DNA of 64,000 nucleotides from Trissonchulus latispiculum (Eukaryota > Nematoda > Enoplea > Enoplida > Ironidae). Under the pieces are notes generated by a model. That model was not told the origin of the DNA, made no database searches, and saw only the letters and a program-made list of their open reading frames with translations. This document shows, piece by piece, positions 22,919 to 34,961 of the stretch. Where the stretch lies: the NCBI GenBank assembly GCA_030248195.1, contig JASAND010021518.1, positions 1 to 64,000 on the forward strand, in the 5' to 3' direction. The translations under genes were made by a program, and so were the position numbers. Each line of letters begins with the position of its first letter. The first letter of the stretch is position 1.

Positions 22919-24238
22919 TTATGAAACGGTGCATTTGCCTTTATCACCAGGTACTTTTCCTCGATCGCTGACCGATTTGCCGGCTGCTTTCGTCGGTTCC
23001 TTGAGGCTTTTGGCGGTCATCAGCGATTTTCGTTCCGATTTCTTTTTGTCTCGTTTGGACAGTTTTTGTTTGGTTGAGGCCAACTTCGAATCAGCTTTGG
23101 ATAGACTTGACGTCGTCGTTTTCAGTGTAACCGTCTGTTTCGATTGTGACTGTGACCCCTTCGACTTCCCTCGTGCCCTCTGGCTTTTTCCGCTCTTTAT
23201 GATGACATCTTTGGGCGGTTTTCGGGCCTTCCCGGTCTTGCCGGTCGGTTCTTTTGCGGTTTTCTCCGCCGTCTTTTTGGGCGTTTTGTCCTTTGGAGGC
23301 CTTCGTTTGCAGACCTTTAGACTAAAATCGTCCACATTTTCATAGAGACACTCTTGCTCCAGTGCCTTGAATGTTCTCATATCGTCCTTTTCCAGCTCAC
23401 TATGGACCTCGGATTCCGAATAGACGGTTATGTCCGGATCAACGGTGGCTCTAGATTTTGTGGTTGTCCCCTTGGTTAGGGATTTTTCCGTGGTGGATTT
23501 TGAGCCCACTCCTAGATGTTTTTGTTGGCTCTGAGAGCTGACGGATTTGATCGCTTCTACGGTCGGCGAGGGTGGAGGAAATACGGAGCGGAGATTGGCC
23601 AGTCCTTCGCCGGGTTCGCCTTTTTTTGTCAGGGAAACTCTTTTTGTCTTTTTCCCCGTTTTCCCCCCTTTTCCCTTCTTTTTCGTCTTCGTTTTCCGGC
23701 CAGACTTCCCTCCTCTCGTCGATTTTTTCAGCTTTCCTCCCAGTTGAGATTTGGTTGACTTTTTCATTAGGCCTTCACTTTTGACCAGGGGTAAGGCGAA
23801 CGGCTGCTGAGGCATATCTGAGATTAGGGTGGGATCTTTTTGGGTCACACTCTGTAGCGCTGTGGCCCCGCTTGGACCTTCTGAGGGGGCAAGACTTGGA
23901 GGACCCCCAGTCTTGATTGGAAATGGTAGAATTTGGGCACCGACGGGGGTTTGCGAACTTTGAATCGGTTTTCCGACCAGCTCTTTTCGGGGCGGTCCCG
24001 GTGGAAGCTTTGTGGCGACGATTTCTTTCTGAGTCAGTTTGCCGGGTATGGTAATTTCGACTAGTTTTGGTCGTACATCGGGTTTCACTGCCACAAGCTC
24101 TCGAACGACCTTTTTGGCTGTTAGTTCTTTTTTGGCCAGGACTGGTTGACTTTTTCTGGCAACGATTTCGTTTCTGCTTCCGACTTGTTTTATTGGTATA
24201 GGACCAGAAGGTATTTTGGTTGGTCCGGCTTGGGTCAT
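22919..24238 (-). CDS. Lysine-rich, low-complexity protein of unknown function (439 aa, single exon)
   Basis: This is one uninterrupted ORF with GC content well above its flanks and a consistent codon pattern. No known domain is recognised. Residues 22-90 carry a degenerate motif five times, roughly [RK]-x-E-[IL]-V-A-x-K, with the Glu at residues 24, 38, 47, 72 and 86. The middle is a very basic KKSTRGGKSGRKTK-type tract. About residues 270-320 form the only acidic, non-repetitive island, with SESEVHSELEKDD and CLYENVDD; YENV would suit an SH2 ligand if phosphorylated. The C-terminus is again Lys/Ser/Thr-rich. Composition fits a chromatin, nucleolar or cytoskeletal protein, but that is inference. 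On the minus strand the ATG follows a possible acceptor (TATCAAG), so a 5' non-coding exon is possible. AATAAA lies about 28 bases past the stop. The long plus-strand ORFs opposite are shadows. Confidence 0.8.
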   Translation of the reverse strand: MTQAGPTKIPSGPIPIKQVGSRNEIVARKSQPVLAKKELTAKKVVRELVAVKPDVRPKLVEITIPGKLTQKEIVATKLPPGPPRKELVGKPIQSSQTPVGAQILPFPIKTGGPPSLAPSEGPSGATALQSVTQKDPTLISDMPQQPFALPLVKSEGLMKKSTKSQLGGKLKKSTRGGKSGRKTKTKKKGKGGKTGKKTKRVSLTKKGEPGEGLANLRSVFPPPSPTVEAIKSVSSQSQQKHLGVGSKSTTEKSLTKGTTTKSRATVDPDITVYSESEVHSELEKDDMRTFKALEQECLYENVDDFSLKVCKRRPPKDKTPKKTAEKTAKEPTGKTGKARKPPKDVIIKSGKSQRARGKSKGSQSQSKQTVTLKTTTSSLSKADSKLASTKQKLSKRDKKKSERKSLMTAKSLKEPTKAAGKSVSDRGKVPGDKGKCTVS

Positions 24239-26095
24239 TGTAGCAGAGCTTGATAGATAGATATAATAAGTTAAGTTCCAATAAACTGATAAATGTTTCG
24301 ATTACGTAGTCTAGTGATTAGTGGATGAAATCTCACTTATTACCTAGCTATCTCAAACTTGTTTACTTAAGTTTTTGTTATTTGTAAAGAAACGTAAGTT
24401 TCATCATAAGGGAGTACGCCATTAGAAAAAAAAGAAATGTATATGAAATAAAATAATAGAGTACGAAATCATGTCACATACTACTCATAATTTCATATTT
24501 TCTCATGTCATTTCTTATTTCTTGCTTTCTTAGTATTATATGAAATTAGAAATAAATAAGTCTGTTTGTTTGTTACTATTTCCGACTTAACGATTTTGAT
24601 TTGCTCTTGGTGTCCCCATTCTTTGATTGCTTCATCTTAAGGGAGTCACTTGCTTAGTGTAGGTCGGTCCCACCACCAAGCCTGTTCAAATCACATTTCA
24701 AATCTCAAGATTTCTCTCGTGTCCGATTTAGGTTGAGCCTAACTTTTGAGACTCCAGACTTGCTTCTTTCCTTTACGCTGTTATCATAGGACAGGGGGGG
24801 GACTCTGACTTAGAAAGAAATCAGAGAAATTTAAGACTCGAATAGAATTCTGCTTTGACTGATCTTGGGCACAGTCTATGATTTATTCAGGCTCTTCTCC
24901 CCCCCCCCTGTTTTTCGGTCCTCAAGAACTGGAAAAATTGGGAGCGCCGAATCTAGGGGATTTGTGAGCTAGAAAGAAAGGGAGAGACCAGCCCTGCTCA
25001 GGAGAATCTTAAGCTGCTTCTGGAACGGGTGGGTTCTGGGGTTCCTCTTTGGGTTCCCTCCCGAGCCGAGTAGGAGAGAAATCTTACCACTTTTCTTGCT
25101 CAATGAGGACTTTGAACCGAACGCCGTGCTCCATATATGGGTGTAGAAATGGAGGGGGGGCAGTTACTTTAGGATATACATACCTAAGTGTGTGTGTGTG
25201 TGTGCAAGCGCGCGTGCGTCTGCATATATATCTATCATAAGTAGGTTAGGTTGATTTTGGAGTTTGGAATAGGAACACGTACGTACGAACCCGGAGTCCT
25301 CTTTACTGGAGTGATGAGCAGAGTGAACGCGTTCCGTTCAATTTTGAGCACTAAAGTCTGTCTCCTCCTTTTACTGGTATTTTTCCTTCTTCTTCTATTC
25401 TATGGTTTCTGCCCCCCTGTCTGTCGTCCGTGCCGTCTTTAGGTGAGTTTTATGTAACTCCTCATGAACTCGAAGTCTGGAAAAGTTGGATAGATAGATA
25501 GATATATAGTTGAACATGAACGGAGAACTGGCCTGGAGTGAAGTGATTTCTCTGGGCGGTGGATTTGATGGAAACAGAAGCGAAAGATGGAACGGCTGGC
25601 TCTCTGTAATGTCTTAATCTCTTTTCCTCTTCTCAATTTATGTGCGTAAGGATTTGGTGACCTGATTTAGAAGCTATGTATCAGTTGAACAGATTTCAAC
25701 TTGACTTATTATAGGTACAGATAGGTGTGTGTTGTATAGGTATATAGATATTCACGTATATATATATTTTCTGATCTTTGATTCGCCTTTTCTTTGCTAA
25801 CTGACCTCTCTTGGCTTCAATCGTCATCCTTATAAGCTTTTTTCTGTACTGAACTTTTTATACTAAAGTTGTTACATCCGTACCTATCTGTCTAATTTTA
25901 TCTGTGAATTGGATCGCTTCTAAGACCTAGCAGTTGGAGTGTTGCATGCATTTGCTGTTGCATAATTTTGAGTAGATTTAGAGTTTGGAATACGTTTATT
26001 ATTAATTTATCACTAATTCTACACCCGCTAGCTTAGCTAGTGCCAGTGTGTGTTTTGCATCTGATATGCGTAATATTATAGTATATACGTACGTA
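24239..26095. other. Intergenic region between the lysine-rich gene and the Myb/SANT gene
   Basis: Mostly unique AT-rich sequence with a (GT)n tract near 25188-25203. The segment 25315-25440 encodes a 42-residue hydrophobic ORF and ends CTTTAG|GTGAGT. This could be a donor of a 5' non-coding exon for the Myb/SANT gene, but the link is unproven. Confidence 0.35.
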
Positions 26096-26190
26096 GGTGG
26101 CTGAGTTGGTTGGCACTTGTCAGAGCTTCGGCTTGGGTCCGGCCCGGCCATCCGAAGGGTGTTGGTTCGATCCCAATCTGATGCTGCAGT
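26096..26190 (+). repeat. tRNA-derived SINE-like head
   Basis: An A-box-like TGGCTGAGTTGG is followed by the stem CTTCGG/CCGAAG around an oversized loop, then a near-consensus B box GGTTCGATCCC in a TTGG/CCAA stem. The extended loop rules out a normal tRNA. Confidence 0.5.
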
Positions 26191-26235
26191 TACTTTCTTT
26201 CGTCAACTTTGTTCAGAAGAGGGCAGAACATTTAA

Positions 26236-27241
26236 GATTGGTTCGGGTATTTGCAGCAAACTTTGAAAGACAGTAGTCATTTGCTCGATTTTGGAGTTCA
26301 ACGATAATTTTGATGCGTATCATTTTAAAGCTTAGAATGTCCTTGTTGCAACTAGGTTAAACTACGTATATATAGCTGTCTCTTTTCAACTTTTCGACTT
26401 GGAAATGAACAAGAAAAACAATATTTGGATATTGCTTTCTCGAAGTGTAGGAAAGCTAAAGCTAAAGGCGACTCAGTCAAGCTTCAGAAGAAACGTCTTG
26501 TCGGGGGCTATTTTTTCTGAAATTGTTTGATGATCAAGTAAGCTCAAGATTTTGGGGAAAATGTAAATTTTTCTGAATTTTGTCAAAATTTGCAAGTTTG
26601 GACGCTTATTTCTTCCAAATAGAAAGACAAAACGTGAAACCATTAAAAATTGCTCTCCGCAATTGTCTCAAAAATGCGTGTATATATACAGCCGTTAATT
26701 AATTGATTGCATAAGTTGAGAGAAATCCGTTTTCAAAACAATCTGGTTGAGATTTTCAAAAGTTCACATTTTCGTTGCTGTGCGTAGGCAGAGATGCTGC
26801 AGAGAGCTCTCCCTTGGGCATAACGTGTCCTTTGTCCTAACAAATATGGGCAATACTTGACCGGCGAACCAGCGCTGTTGAAGCTGTCGAAATCTTGCAA
26901 TATTCGCTTTTTCGAAAAGTGGTCAGTTTTGGATCTCAAAAATCAATTTTGCTGATATATATCTCCTAAAGCGTAAGGAATCGAGGAATACTCTCAAGAG
27001 CAAAGTTGTAGGTCTTGGTGAGAGGATTCGAATGACTATAAGTTCATCCATGTAGGGTGGTCACAGTGCAAGTTATGGCAGATTAAATCTAATTTCTTCA
27101 AAACTCAAACTTTCAAGCAGCGACTTTTCTCAAATGTTGTTTTCAAGGCTAAATGATGGTACTGTATTAAATTTGAATATATAAATTTCAACGACAGTTG
27201 AGCTTTTAATGCTCCAAAATACACGAACCCGAACCAGCACC
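26236..27241 (+). mobile_element. TTAA-flanked element, ~1 kb, inverse copy of 44197-45205
   Basis: The left end GATTGGTTCGGGTATTTGC and the right end ACCCGAACCAGCACC are inverted. TTAA lies left; TTAG, a likely mutated duplication, lies right. The interior is collinear with the reverse complement of the 44-kb copy. Confidence 0.7.
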
Positions 27242-28076
27242 TTAGATTGATGTTTTGCTTTTGTGATAATATGACCTCTATTTTTACGCTCCCTCCCTCT
27301 TTTATTTTCCCTCAGTTGGATTTGAAAGTCTGATGATTTAACAAGTTTGCATGTTTGCCTTTCATTTTTGCATCTCACAGCGACTCTTGCAGCATTAATG
27401 TTAGCATGTAGACAGGCAGTAGCAAACAGTTGCTAGTCTTCCTGCGATTTGTGTTGCTAACAGAAGTACATAGAGCAAGATACCTACCTACCTACGCATA
27501 TATATACGTATATTATACGTATATATTGGTTAGATTTTGGACTCGAAGAGTTGATTTGAATCTAGGGGGTGGGGGAACTGGAGCTGCCTCTTGCACTGGC
27601 TAGCTGCAATCTTGCAATCTTGCAATCTGCAATTGATTTTGCTCTCTCTCTCTCTCTCTCGTTCTCAGCGGTGTTACGTGCGTACATCGCCAGCCAGTTG
27701 TGCAAAATCATGATTCTGTGCCTGCCCTTAGCTAGCTAGCTAGATGGGATATAACAGCCAAAACGTCTTTCTTTAAGTTTTAACACATAGACGTAGCCGC
27801 GTTTACACACAGTCCTAGCCCAACAGAAAGGCTTGATTTCTCCGCTGGAAAATCAGATTTTGAAAAGAGAATGTTATAGTCTTGAAATACTCTGGACACA
27901 TGTTGTTTAGTTAGTTTACTTCGTCTCTATATTCTCGGCATGGCCCCTGTTCTTGTTGCTCCGTCTGACTTTCAGTTAGTTACACTGAGACTCCGCTTTC
28001 TTGCCTCTATAAATTTTGCACTCTACTCATGTCTAGTGCGATTTGCGCTTACATGTATGCTCTTTCTCTGACTTTT

Positions 28077-28330
28077 TTTTTTTTTTTTTTTTTTTTACAG
28101 CCACCTCACCCCAGTCGGTGCTCCGGTTAGGGGTAGTGCCAGCTTAGAACGTATGCATTTTTGAGGGAAGGGGATGCTGACACTGAATAATTGCCATAGC
28201 AATTACCCGAGGTGTTCTACAAGGCTATCAGAACGTCCATTACTTCCACCGTAATGGAGGTGCTGTGGTAGCCCACCAGACAGGCGCCCCCTTGACAATC
28301 TCGGTAAATTGCCCAGGAGGGATATATGAA
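28077..28330 (-). repeat. Possible retroposed segment with a poly(A) tail
   Basis: A run of more than 20 T on the plus strand (about 28073-28097) is a poly(A) tail on the minus strand. GC-rich unique-looking sequence precedes it in that orientation, ending GTGAGGTGGCTGT. No target duplication was confirmed and no ORF is convincing. The T run plus ACAG could also act as a splice acceptor on the plus strand. Confidence 0.3.
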
Positions 28331-28760
28331 ATAGGGTGCTAGAGCTTATTTTTTGTTCAAGCTCTAGATTTGACATGATAGAGTTTGACTTTAAGACTTG
28401 GGACTTAGCTTCGTTCTTGGTGCTGTTGAGTGTTTGATTCAATGCTTGCTAAGTTAGGATGTTAGTTTTGGCATGATTTTTCTGCGCGAGATTTGTTTGA
28501 TCCGAAAATTATCTTAGTGATTGAACTAATATGTTATATGTGTACGTATGATCGCAACTTTCTACAATCGTTTTTGACCAATTTTTTGTGAGGTCCATGT
28601 GGTTGTTCAAATCAAAATCTCTCTCTTTGAGTTTCGTAAATCATGGACCAAAATGAATAATCATTCAATCCTGTGTGTTTGTCTCTGTGCCCTGTGTTAT
28701 AATGTGGATGTGTGCATATGCGTTTAGTTGTTTATAAATTTTGTTGTTTACATGCGAATA

Positions 28761-29539
28761 TGTACGTACGGTTTATTCTGACTTGGGCCACATCTGAACT
28801 GGGCCACAAAATTCTATTGGCTGAATTGAAGTCTAAGTCTGTCATTCAAATTACTAGTCTCTGCTCATTTCAAATGCGTCAGATAAAAGTCAGACTGTAG
28901 CGCTGATGCAAAATTTTATTTTTCTAGGAAATAAAACAGTTACAAAAATGCTTGTTTCATAAACGTGAACACAAAAATAACAGTCATGGAAATTGGTAAA
29001 AATGTTTACGTATTATCGCAAAATTAACATATTATATAACAAATTTTCAATAATCATCTTTCACATTCAATGTCAAATTAAATCAACAATTCTAAATAAA
29101 AACATTAACTGCAAAACAGTTTCATTATTTAAAATTATTCAAAATTCACGAAAACACAAACCCAAACTAATTTTCAATAATTCCTGGAGTCAAATCACTC
29201 AAAACTTAATTGCCTAATACGCCTATTCAGTTCAACATTAGTTTTATTTTTTGGAGGCAAAGCAGTGCCTGTATAATAAATACTGACACTTGTCCTATTC
29301 TGTAAAGTTTGAAAAATTTCAATACTTTCTAATTTTGTATAGTTTCTAAAATCTTGTATAGTTTCCAAATAATTCGTCTATATAAGTCATTTTATTCCCT
29401 TAACGCGTTCATTCTAGTAGGCGGAGTCTGCTAGACACATGCAACAGATTTTGATTGGTCGTAGCTGTGTTAATTTCAGCCAGTCAAATTTGTGGCCCAA
29501 TTCAGATGTGGCCCAAGTCAGACTAAGCCGTACGGACGT
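28761..29539. mobile_element. TIR element, ends ~60 bp
   Basis: TCTGACTTGGGCCACATCTG and GGGCCACAAA near 28777-28811 are matched in inverse at 29486-29522. Matching continues outward through CGTACGG. The interior is AT-rich and non-coding. Confidence 0.75.
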
Positions 29540-31771
29540 ATGTGATACACATATATATTGTATATAGAATGTGATTTGAAAATAGTGGAGTTCGGAAGGT
29601 CTGTACTAAACTATATATATGCGTACGTAGAGATTTTTCTATCAGTCAGTACGTAGAGAGATCACTATGATTAAGGCTTGCCTCTGGAAGGAACTCGTTT
29701 TAAACCCCTTAACATTCACTTATTCACTCACTCACTCACTCGACTGTGTTCAAAGCGAGACCAGATTTTAGTCATTCCTCTGTGTGTGGGGGCTTTTACT
29801 GATATTTTGACTGTGTGTAACATACATTAGAGTGGTGTTAGTTTATATATAGATTTTATAGGTCAGATGATATATATATATATATATATATATATAATAC
29901 ATAACTTTAAAGAGGATATATGTTCTGATTTAGAGGTTTCCAATCTTTTATCGTTCCGACTTTGGTGTTTATGCAGGTGTAAAAACTAACAATTTTTATG
30001 TATATATATATAATATATATATATAAGATTTTTTGTTTAAGGCATTGGAAATTTTGAAATCTTTTTAAAATTAAGAAGATTTAAAGGTAAGGGATAAATG
30101 GAATATATATATATATATACATCAATATTTGTCCTCGATTTGTAATCTACTGGAGCGCTGAGTACGAATCATTCGGTAGTGCATTTTTGACTAAGTTATA
30201 TATATATTTGCTTATTGATTTATTTAAGCTATATGCATCCGCATAGTCTTGCAATTTTAGCTTTTACCGCGTTACCGAGCTGTTACCATATGAATGAATA
30301 AAATTATATATATATATATTTGAGTTATATAATTTAAATTAAGTATTGAAGATTGGTCTTTTAGTAAGTAAATATGTATATATATACTTTGGGTGTTCGA
30401 AAATCACTAAGTAATATTTGATATATACATTTTATGCAAACAGGGCTCGGCCTCTTTCAATTCTTCTTCAGAATCTGCAAATGCAAATTGCATTGTTGTC
30501 TGTCAAAATTGCAATAGCAACTGCAACTTCGTTCTGCGATATAGTGTAACAGGATTTTGCTTACGCTCTAATGTACGTTGGGTGGGTCCAACTCTATTGT
30601 GTTCAACTGTTTAGGGTTAGGCTATAGAGCAAGTCCCTCACTCACTCTTTAGGAAGCCCGGAATTGTGCTAAAGGCTGGCTTTGCACAAAAAACTGGTCT
30701 CACTCTCTGAGGCAGTCAGATTTGCAGAAATTGATTGCTAGAAATTGCAGAAATCTTGCAGCAGCAGCAGCAGCAGCTCTTTTTGTTGCTATTTGGAAAG
30801 CCTTTCCCCCCACAATCAATCTATATAACCTGTTCTTGTTCCTCCTAAAATCGCTTGACGCACACGATTCTCTGTTGTAGTCAGTCGTATCTATCTATAT
30901 TTCAGCAACAGCTTTGCATTAAAATGTTTGAGTCAATTTACTACCTACCTATCTATTCGCCAGAGCTAGCTACCAAGCCAACCTCACTAACATGCAGGCA
31001 GGAGAGGAGAGTGCACATGTTTTGACTGGTGACCAGTTTTTCGTTGTTCTGTTCTGTCAGATTTGTAATATACTCTCTGATTGCTCCATGAGAAATCTCT
31101 CTATACAGTAGTGAAGAGTGACTGACTAGGAGGCACCTCCCTTTTGCTCGCTCTGTGTATCTGCTCTGTCTATTGCTTTGCAATTGCGCGCTGCTCGCTG
31201 CCTGTAAAACTTGATTTGATTTCTCTCTCCAATTGCAAATTTGTGATGTGTTTTGCCCCCCTTTGTGCCTTTTCTTCACAGCCAGCCAGCGAGCAAGCAA
31301 GCGAGTGTGTCTCACTCTGATTTTGCCTCTCCGCTCTCTGTTCTGCTCTGCTCTATGAGTCTTCTCTGACTGTGTGTTAACTAACAGTGTGTTAACTTCC
31401 ATCACTGCATATTCACTACACATATCTACCAGTGTTATCTGAGTTTTGTTGAGTTCTTCGTGTTCTCTCGACGATGCATCAAGAGGGGAACATGATTTTT
31501 GATTGATTTATTTTTCGGAAATTGGTTCATTTCAGCAGTTCGGGCCTGCAAAACCACCAGCCTTCCATCAAAATAGAACTTTCCACATCTTGATTCCCTT
31601 CCCCAAATTGTAGGATTTTTGCGACCACTGATCAAACTACGTATATACATACATATGTAGCACTCAATATCAACCGGCCGCTCAAGATTTTCTAATTATA
31701 TATAGGCAATTTATCCAACTAATTACTATCTAACTATATATACGTACGTAAACATATATTTCTGATTTCAG
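29540..31771. other. 5' region of the Myb/SANT gene, microsatellite-rich
   Basis: Several (TA)n tracts (29871-29895, 30000-30025, 30100-30120, 30305-30320) and a (CAG)n near 30762. No exon is supported. The acceptor at 31770-31771 implies that the 5' UTR exon lies somewhere upstream. Confidence 0.45.
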
Positions 31772-34670
31772 ATGATGCGCAGTATTATGGAACCGATTAA
31801 GCGTGAGCCCGATTCTCCTGACGGTGCCACTCCCCCGCCTCCGGCCAAAAAGTTTAAACGAAAATCCCTCGACTCAATTTTTGCGGGTCGAACTGCGGCT
31901 CTGCTGGCCGCCGCCGCTGCGGCGACCAACCCCCACTCCTCACCCGGGCTGGGCGGCTTGGAGAGTGAGTCCTGCGGCGAGGGAAGGTCCGATTCGCCCG
32001 CGCTGATTGACAGCTTCTCAGGTCATCAGGAGATCTGGGGGGAGGAGGATCCGGAAGAGGAGGAAGAAGATCGCTCCAGTGAACCGCAGATCTCGTCCTC
32101 TGCGGACAGTGGTAAGCGGTTCTTTTCTAGTAACTCTGGTTGTGGGTCTGAGTTGAGGGCTCTAGTCTATTACTCCTGAAAAGTGCTAAATTTGGGAGGG
32201 TTTGAACTACCTGGCTTTTTCCTAGGTAAAAATTTCTGGGGGGGGAAGTCTGGGAGGCGGTCCCACCACGCCAGGTCTGGGGGTGCACGGATTTCTGGGA
32301 GGGGAAGAAAATTTTTTCGAAAAATGCTTACAAAATAGTTTTTTCTGCTGCTGAGCAGATTTTTTCAATTTTTTCAAAATTTACCCTCAATATATACCCA
32401 ATTTTTCCGGGCACTTTAAAGTTCTGGGGGGGGGAAGCTGGGCTTATGCTACTGGGGGGGGCCCCCATAAACACCCTGCACCCCCAAAAATCGCCCCCCC
32501 CCCCCCAAAAAAAGTGGGTGCCCCTTTTGGTACCAACTTTTGCCCTGAAAAAATCGCTCAGATGGCCAAATTTTCAAAAATTTTCCGGCTTTGCCGGAGA
32601 TTTTTAGTCGATTTTTGCCTATTTAAGCACTAAATCCGCTTATTTTTGGCCATTGCTATAAAAATAGCGCAATTTTTAGCATGTTTTTTGAAAAATTTTC
32701 GCCCCCCCCAAAAAATGACTCGCCCCCCGAGGGCCCCCCAAAGAGCCCCCCCCCCGAGAAAAATCCCTAGAATAAGCCCAAGGAAGCCCCGAATCATGGG
32801 GGAGCGATTCTGGCGGGGCGACCCAAGTCTGGGGGGGCCGCCCCCACCCCCCCTCCCTGTAGGAAAAAGCCAGACTACTCTGTCTACCTTGAGCTATCAG
32901 AACATTGGATTATGCTCTGTGGGCACAGATTAACCACAAAAAATGGTTTAAGGCATTATTTTTTGTAAATTTGACAGTTCAGGATTTTTCTTTTAATTAT
33001 TATAATTTAAATTTTTTTCTGAAAACAGGCGAAACTTGCCAAATAAATCGTTCTCTACTGCGTTCTTTTGCATTCTGGGCCAGTTTCGAAGATGTAGGTG
33101 ACGTGAATAGATAAGAAGTTTTGGTTTTTGCCACTAGTATCCGAGTGTCGCCGTGTAGTCGAGACATAGGATTGGTTGTCATGGCTGGAAAGAGGGCACC
33201 GAAATGTATATTAACCTTTGAGCTATTTGTAATGTAATTAATTGGTATTTATTATGAATCAGAAGCGATTTCGGGGGTCTAAAAATGTCCATTTTCGAGG
33301 AAGTCAGTCCCCCGTGAAAAGTCTCCCATAACTTCCGAACTCCTCCCATCCAAAAATTGCCAAATTTTACCCTTTTACACCAAGTTTGACAAAATGTTTC
33401 AGGCTTCGCCATATTTGTAACAAATATACGTATATTCATCATTGTAGCTTTTAAAACCATCTGAATTTTATTGTTTAGAGGGTTTTGGCAGTTCTTCACC
33501 TACAAACGTCAAAATTTGCAAAACATTTTCCCAAAATATGCCTGTCCGGCCCGTTTTGTTTTGAACTTTTGTTTTTTCTATTATTTCTATTACTGGGACA
33601 TGTGACATGTTGGTTTGAATTCCGACAAAGCTTGATGAGACTGTGCCTCCGCAGCTCAGTCGGCAGAGCGTTTGCCTAGTGCGCAAAATGTCGTGGGTTC
33701 GCGTCCCACGGGAGGTCCGAATTTTTCGGACCTTCGGTGGTACATGACTTTCTTCTTCTTTCTCATTGTTATTCATGTCTTTTCTGTTGTTTCAGATCAG
33801 GCCTCAGAAAATGACGGTGGGCTCCCAGGCGACTACGGGGCATTGGTCAGTTTCGGTGGTGGCTTGGACGGGGATCTGTCCCTGGTGGGATCTGGGGGCG
33901 TGAGTGGTGGGACTGGGGTTGGGACCCCCCAGTCCTCCTCCAATGCCCTTTTGGATCGGCACTATTGGAATGATGATGAACGAAATCTTCTGCTCACCCT
34001 CTACCTGAAGAATCAGCACCGATTCAAGGAACGAAAGCATACTGGTAGGAGTGGGGGTAGGTATGCCTGATCTCTAGCTTTTTCTGGCTTTTTTTCGGGA
34101 CGAGGGGGGGGTGGGGGGGTTCAGTTGGGGTCCAGGGGAATTTTTGGCTTCGCGCCAAGCGGCATTCTTTGGTCTCTAAACAACAGCCAGTTCAAAGTGA
34201 AAAATGCATCGAGCACTCTGCAGTTATTAAATAGCTCGTCATTAGTTGCCTGAAATTGTTGTTGATATATACTTTTATCAAAATTCCGTATCGAGTGTGC
34301 TTTATATTTGGACTGGACTATTGGACTAGGCCATTTTGTGATTGTACGTACATTATGTACGCTGACGTTTATTTTATATATAGATCATACAATTTGATAC
34401 GTATACGTTTATTGTCAATAATGTGTCTCACTGAGTATTGTATTATTTTTGTCATTATTTTGTTTGAGGTATCGCGATCTGGGAAGACATTGCCTCCCAG
34501 ATTCGCGGTGAGCTGAACAGCACGGTGACCGGGCACCAGTGTCACTCTAAGCTGAGAAACATGAAACGTACCTATTTGCGGAGGCTGACCAATATGGAGG
34601 CCGGCGTTAAGGTGGAAACGGATCCTTCTGAGGTCAGTTTGATAGATTGATAGCTTGATTAATTGATTGG

Positions 34671-34704
<34 letters not shown>

Positions 34705-34924
34705 TCATTGATAAATTAATCTATACGTAGTCCGCTTGACGTTTTTGGAAGTTTTTGCTATTTTTTCCGTCGTTGAAGTGGCGTGGTCTTTCCTGTGCGA
34801 TTGTAAAAATGGGGGAAATGCTTTTTGGTAGAAATACAGATTTGATGATTGATTTAGTGGTCTGTCCAATATGTATGTAAGTAACTGTTCTCTGCTCATT
34901 CGGATTTATTTTCAGCATGAGCTG

Positions 34925-34961
<37 letters not shown>

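Noticed and set aside
23516..23784. Plus-strand ORFs opposite the lysine-rich gene
   Set aside because: They are antisense shadows of a Lys-rich frame (AAA/AAG read as Phe/Leu).
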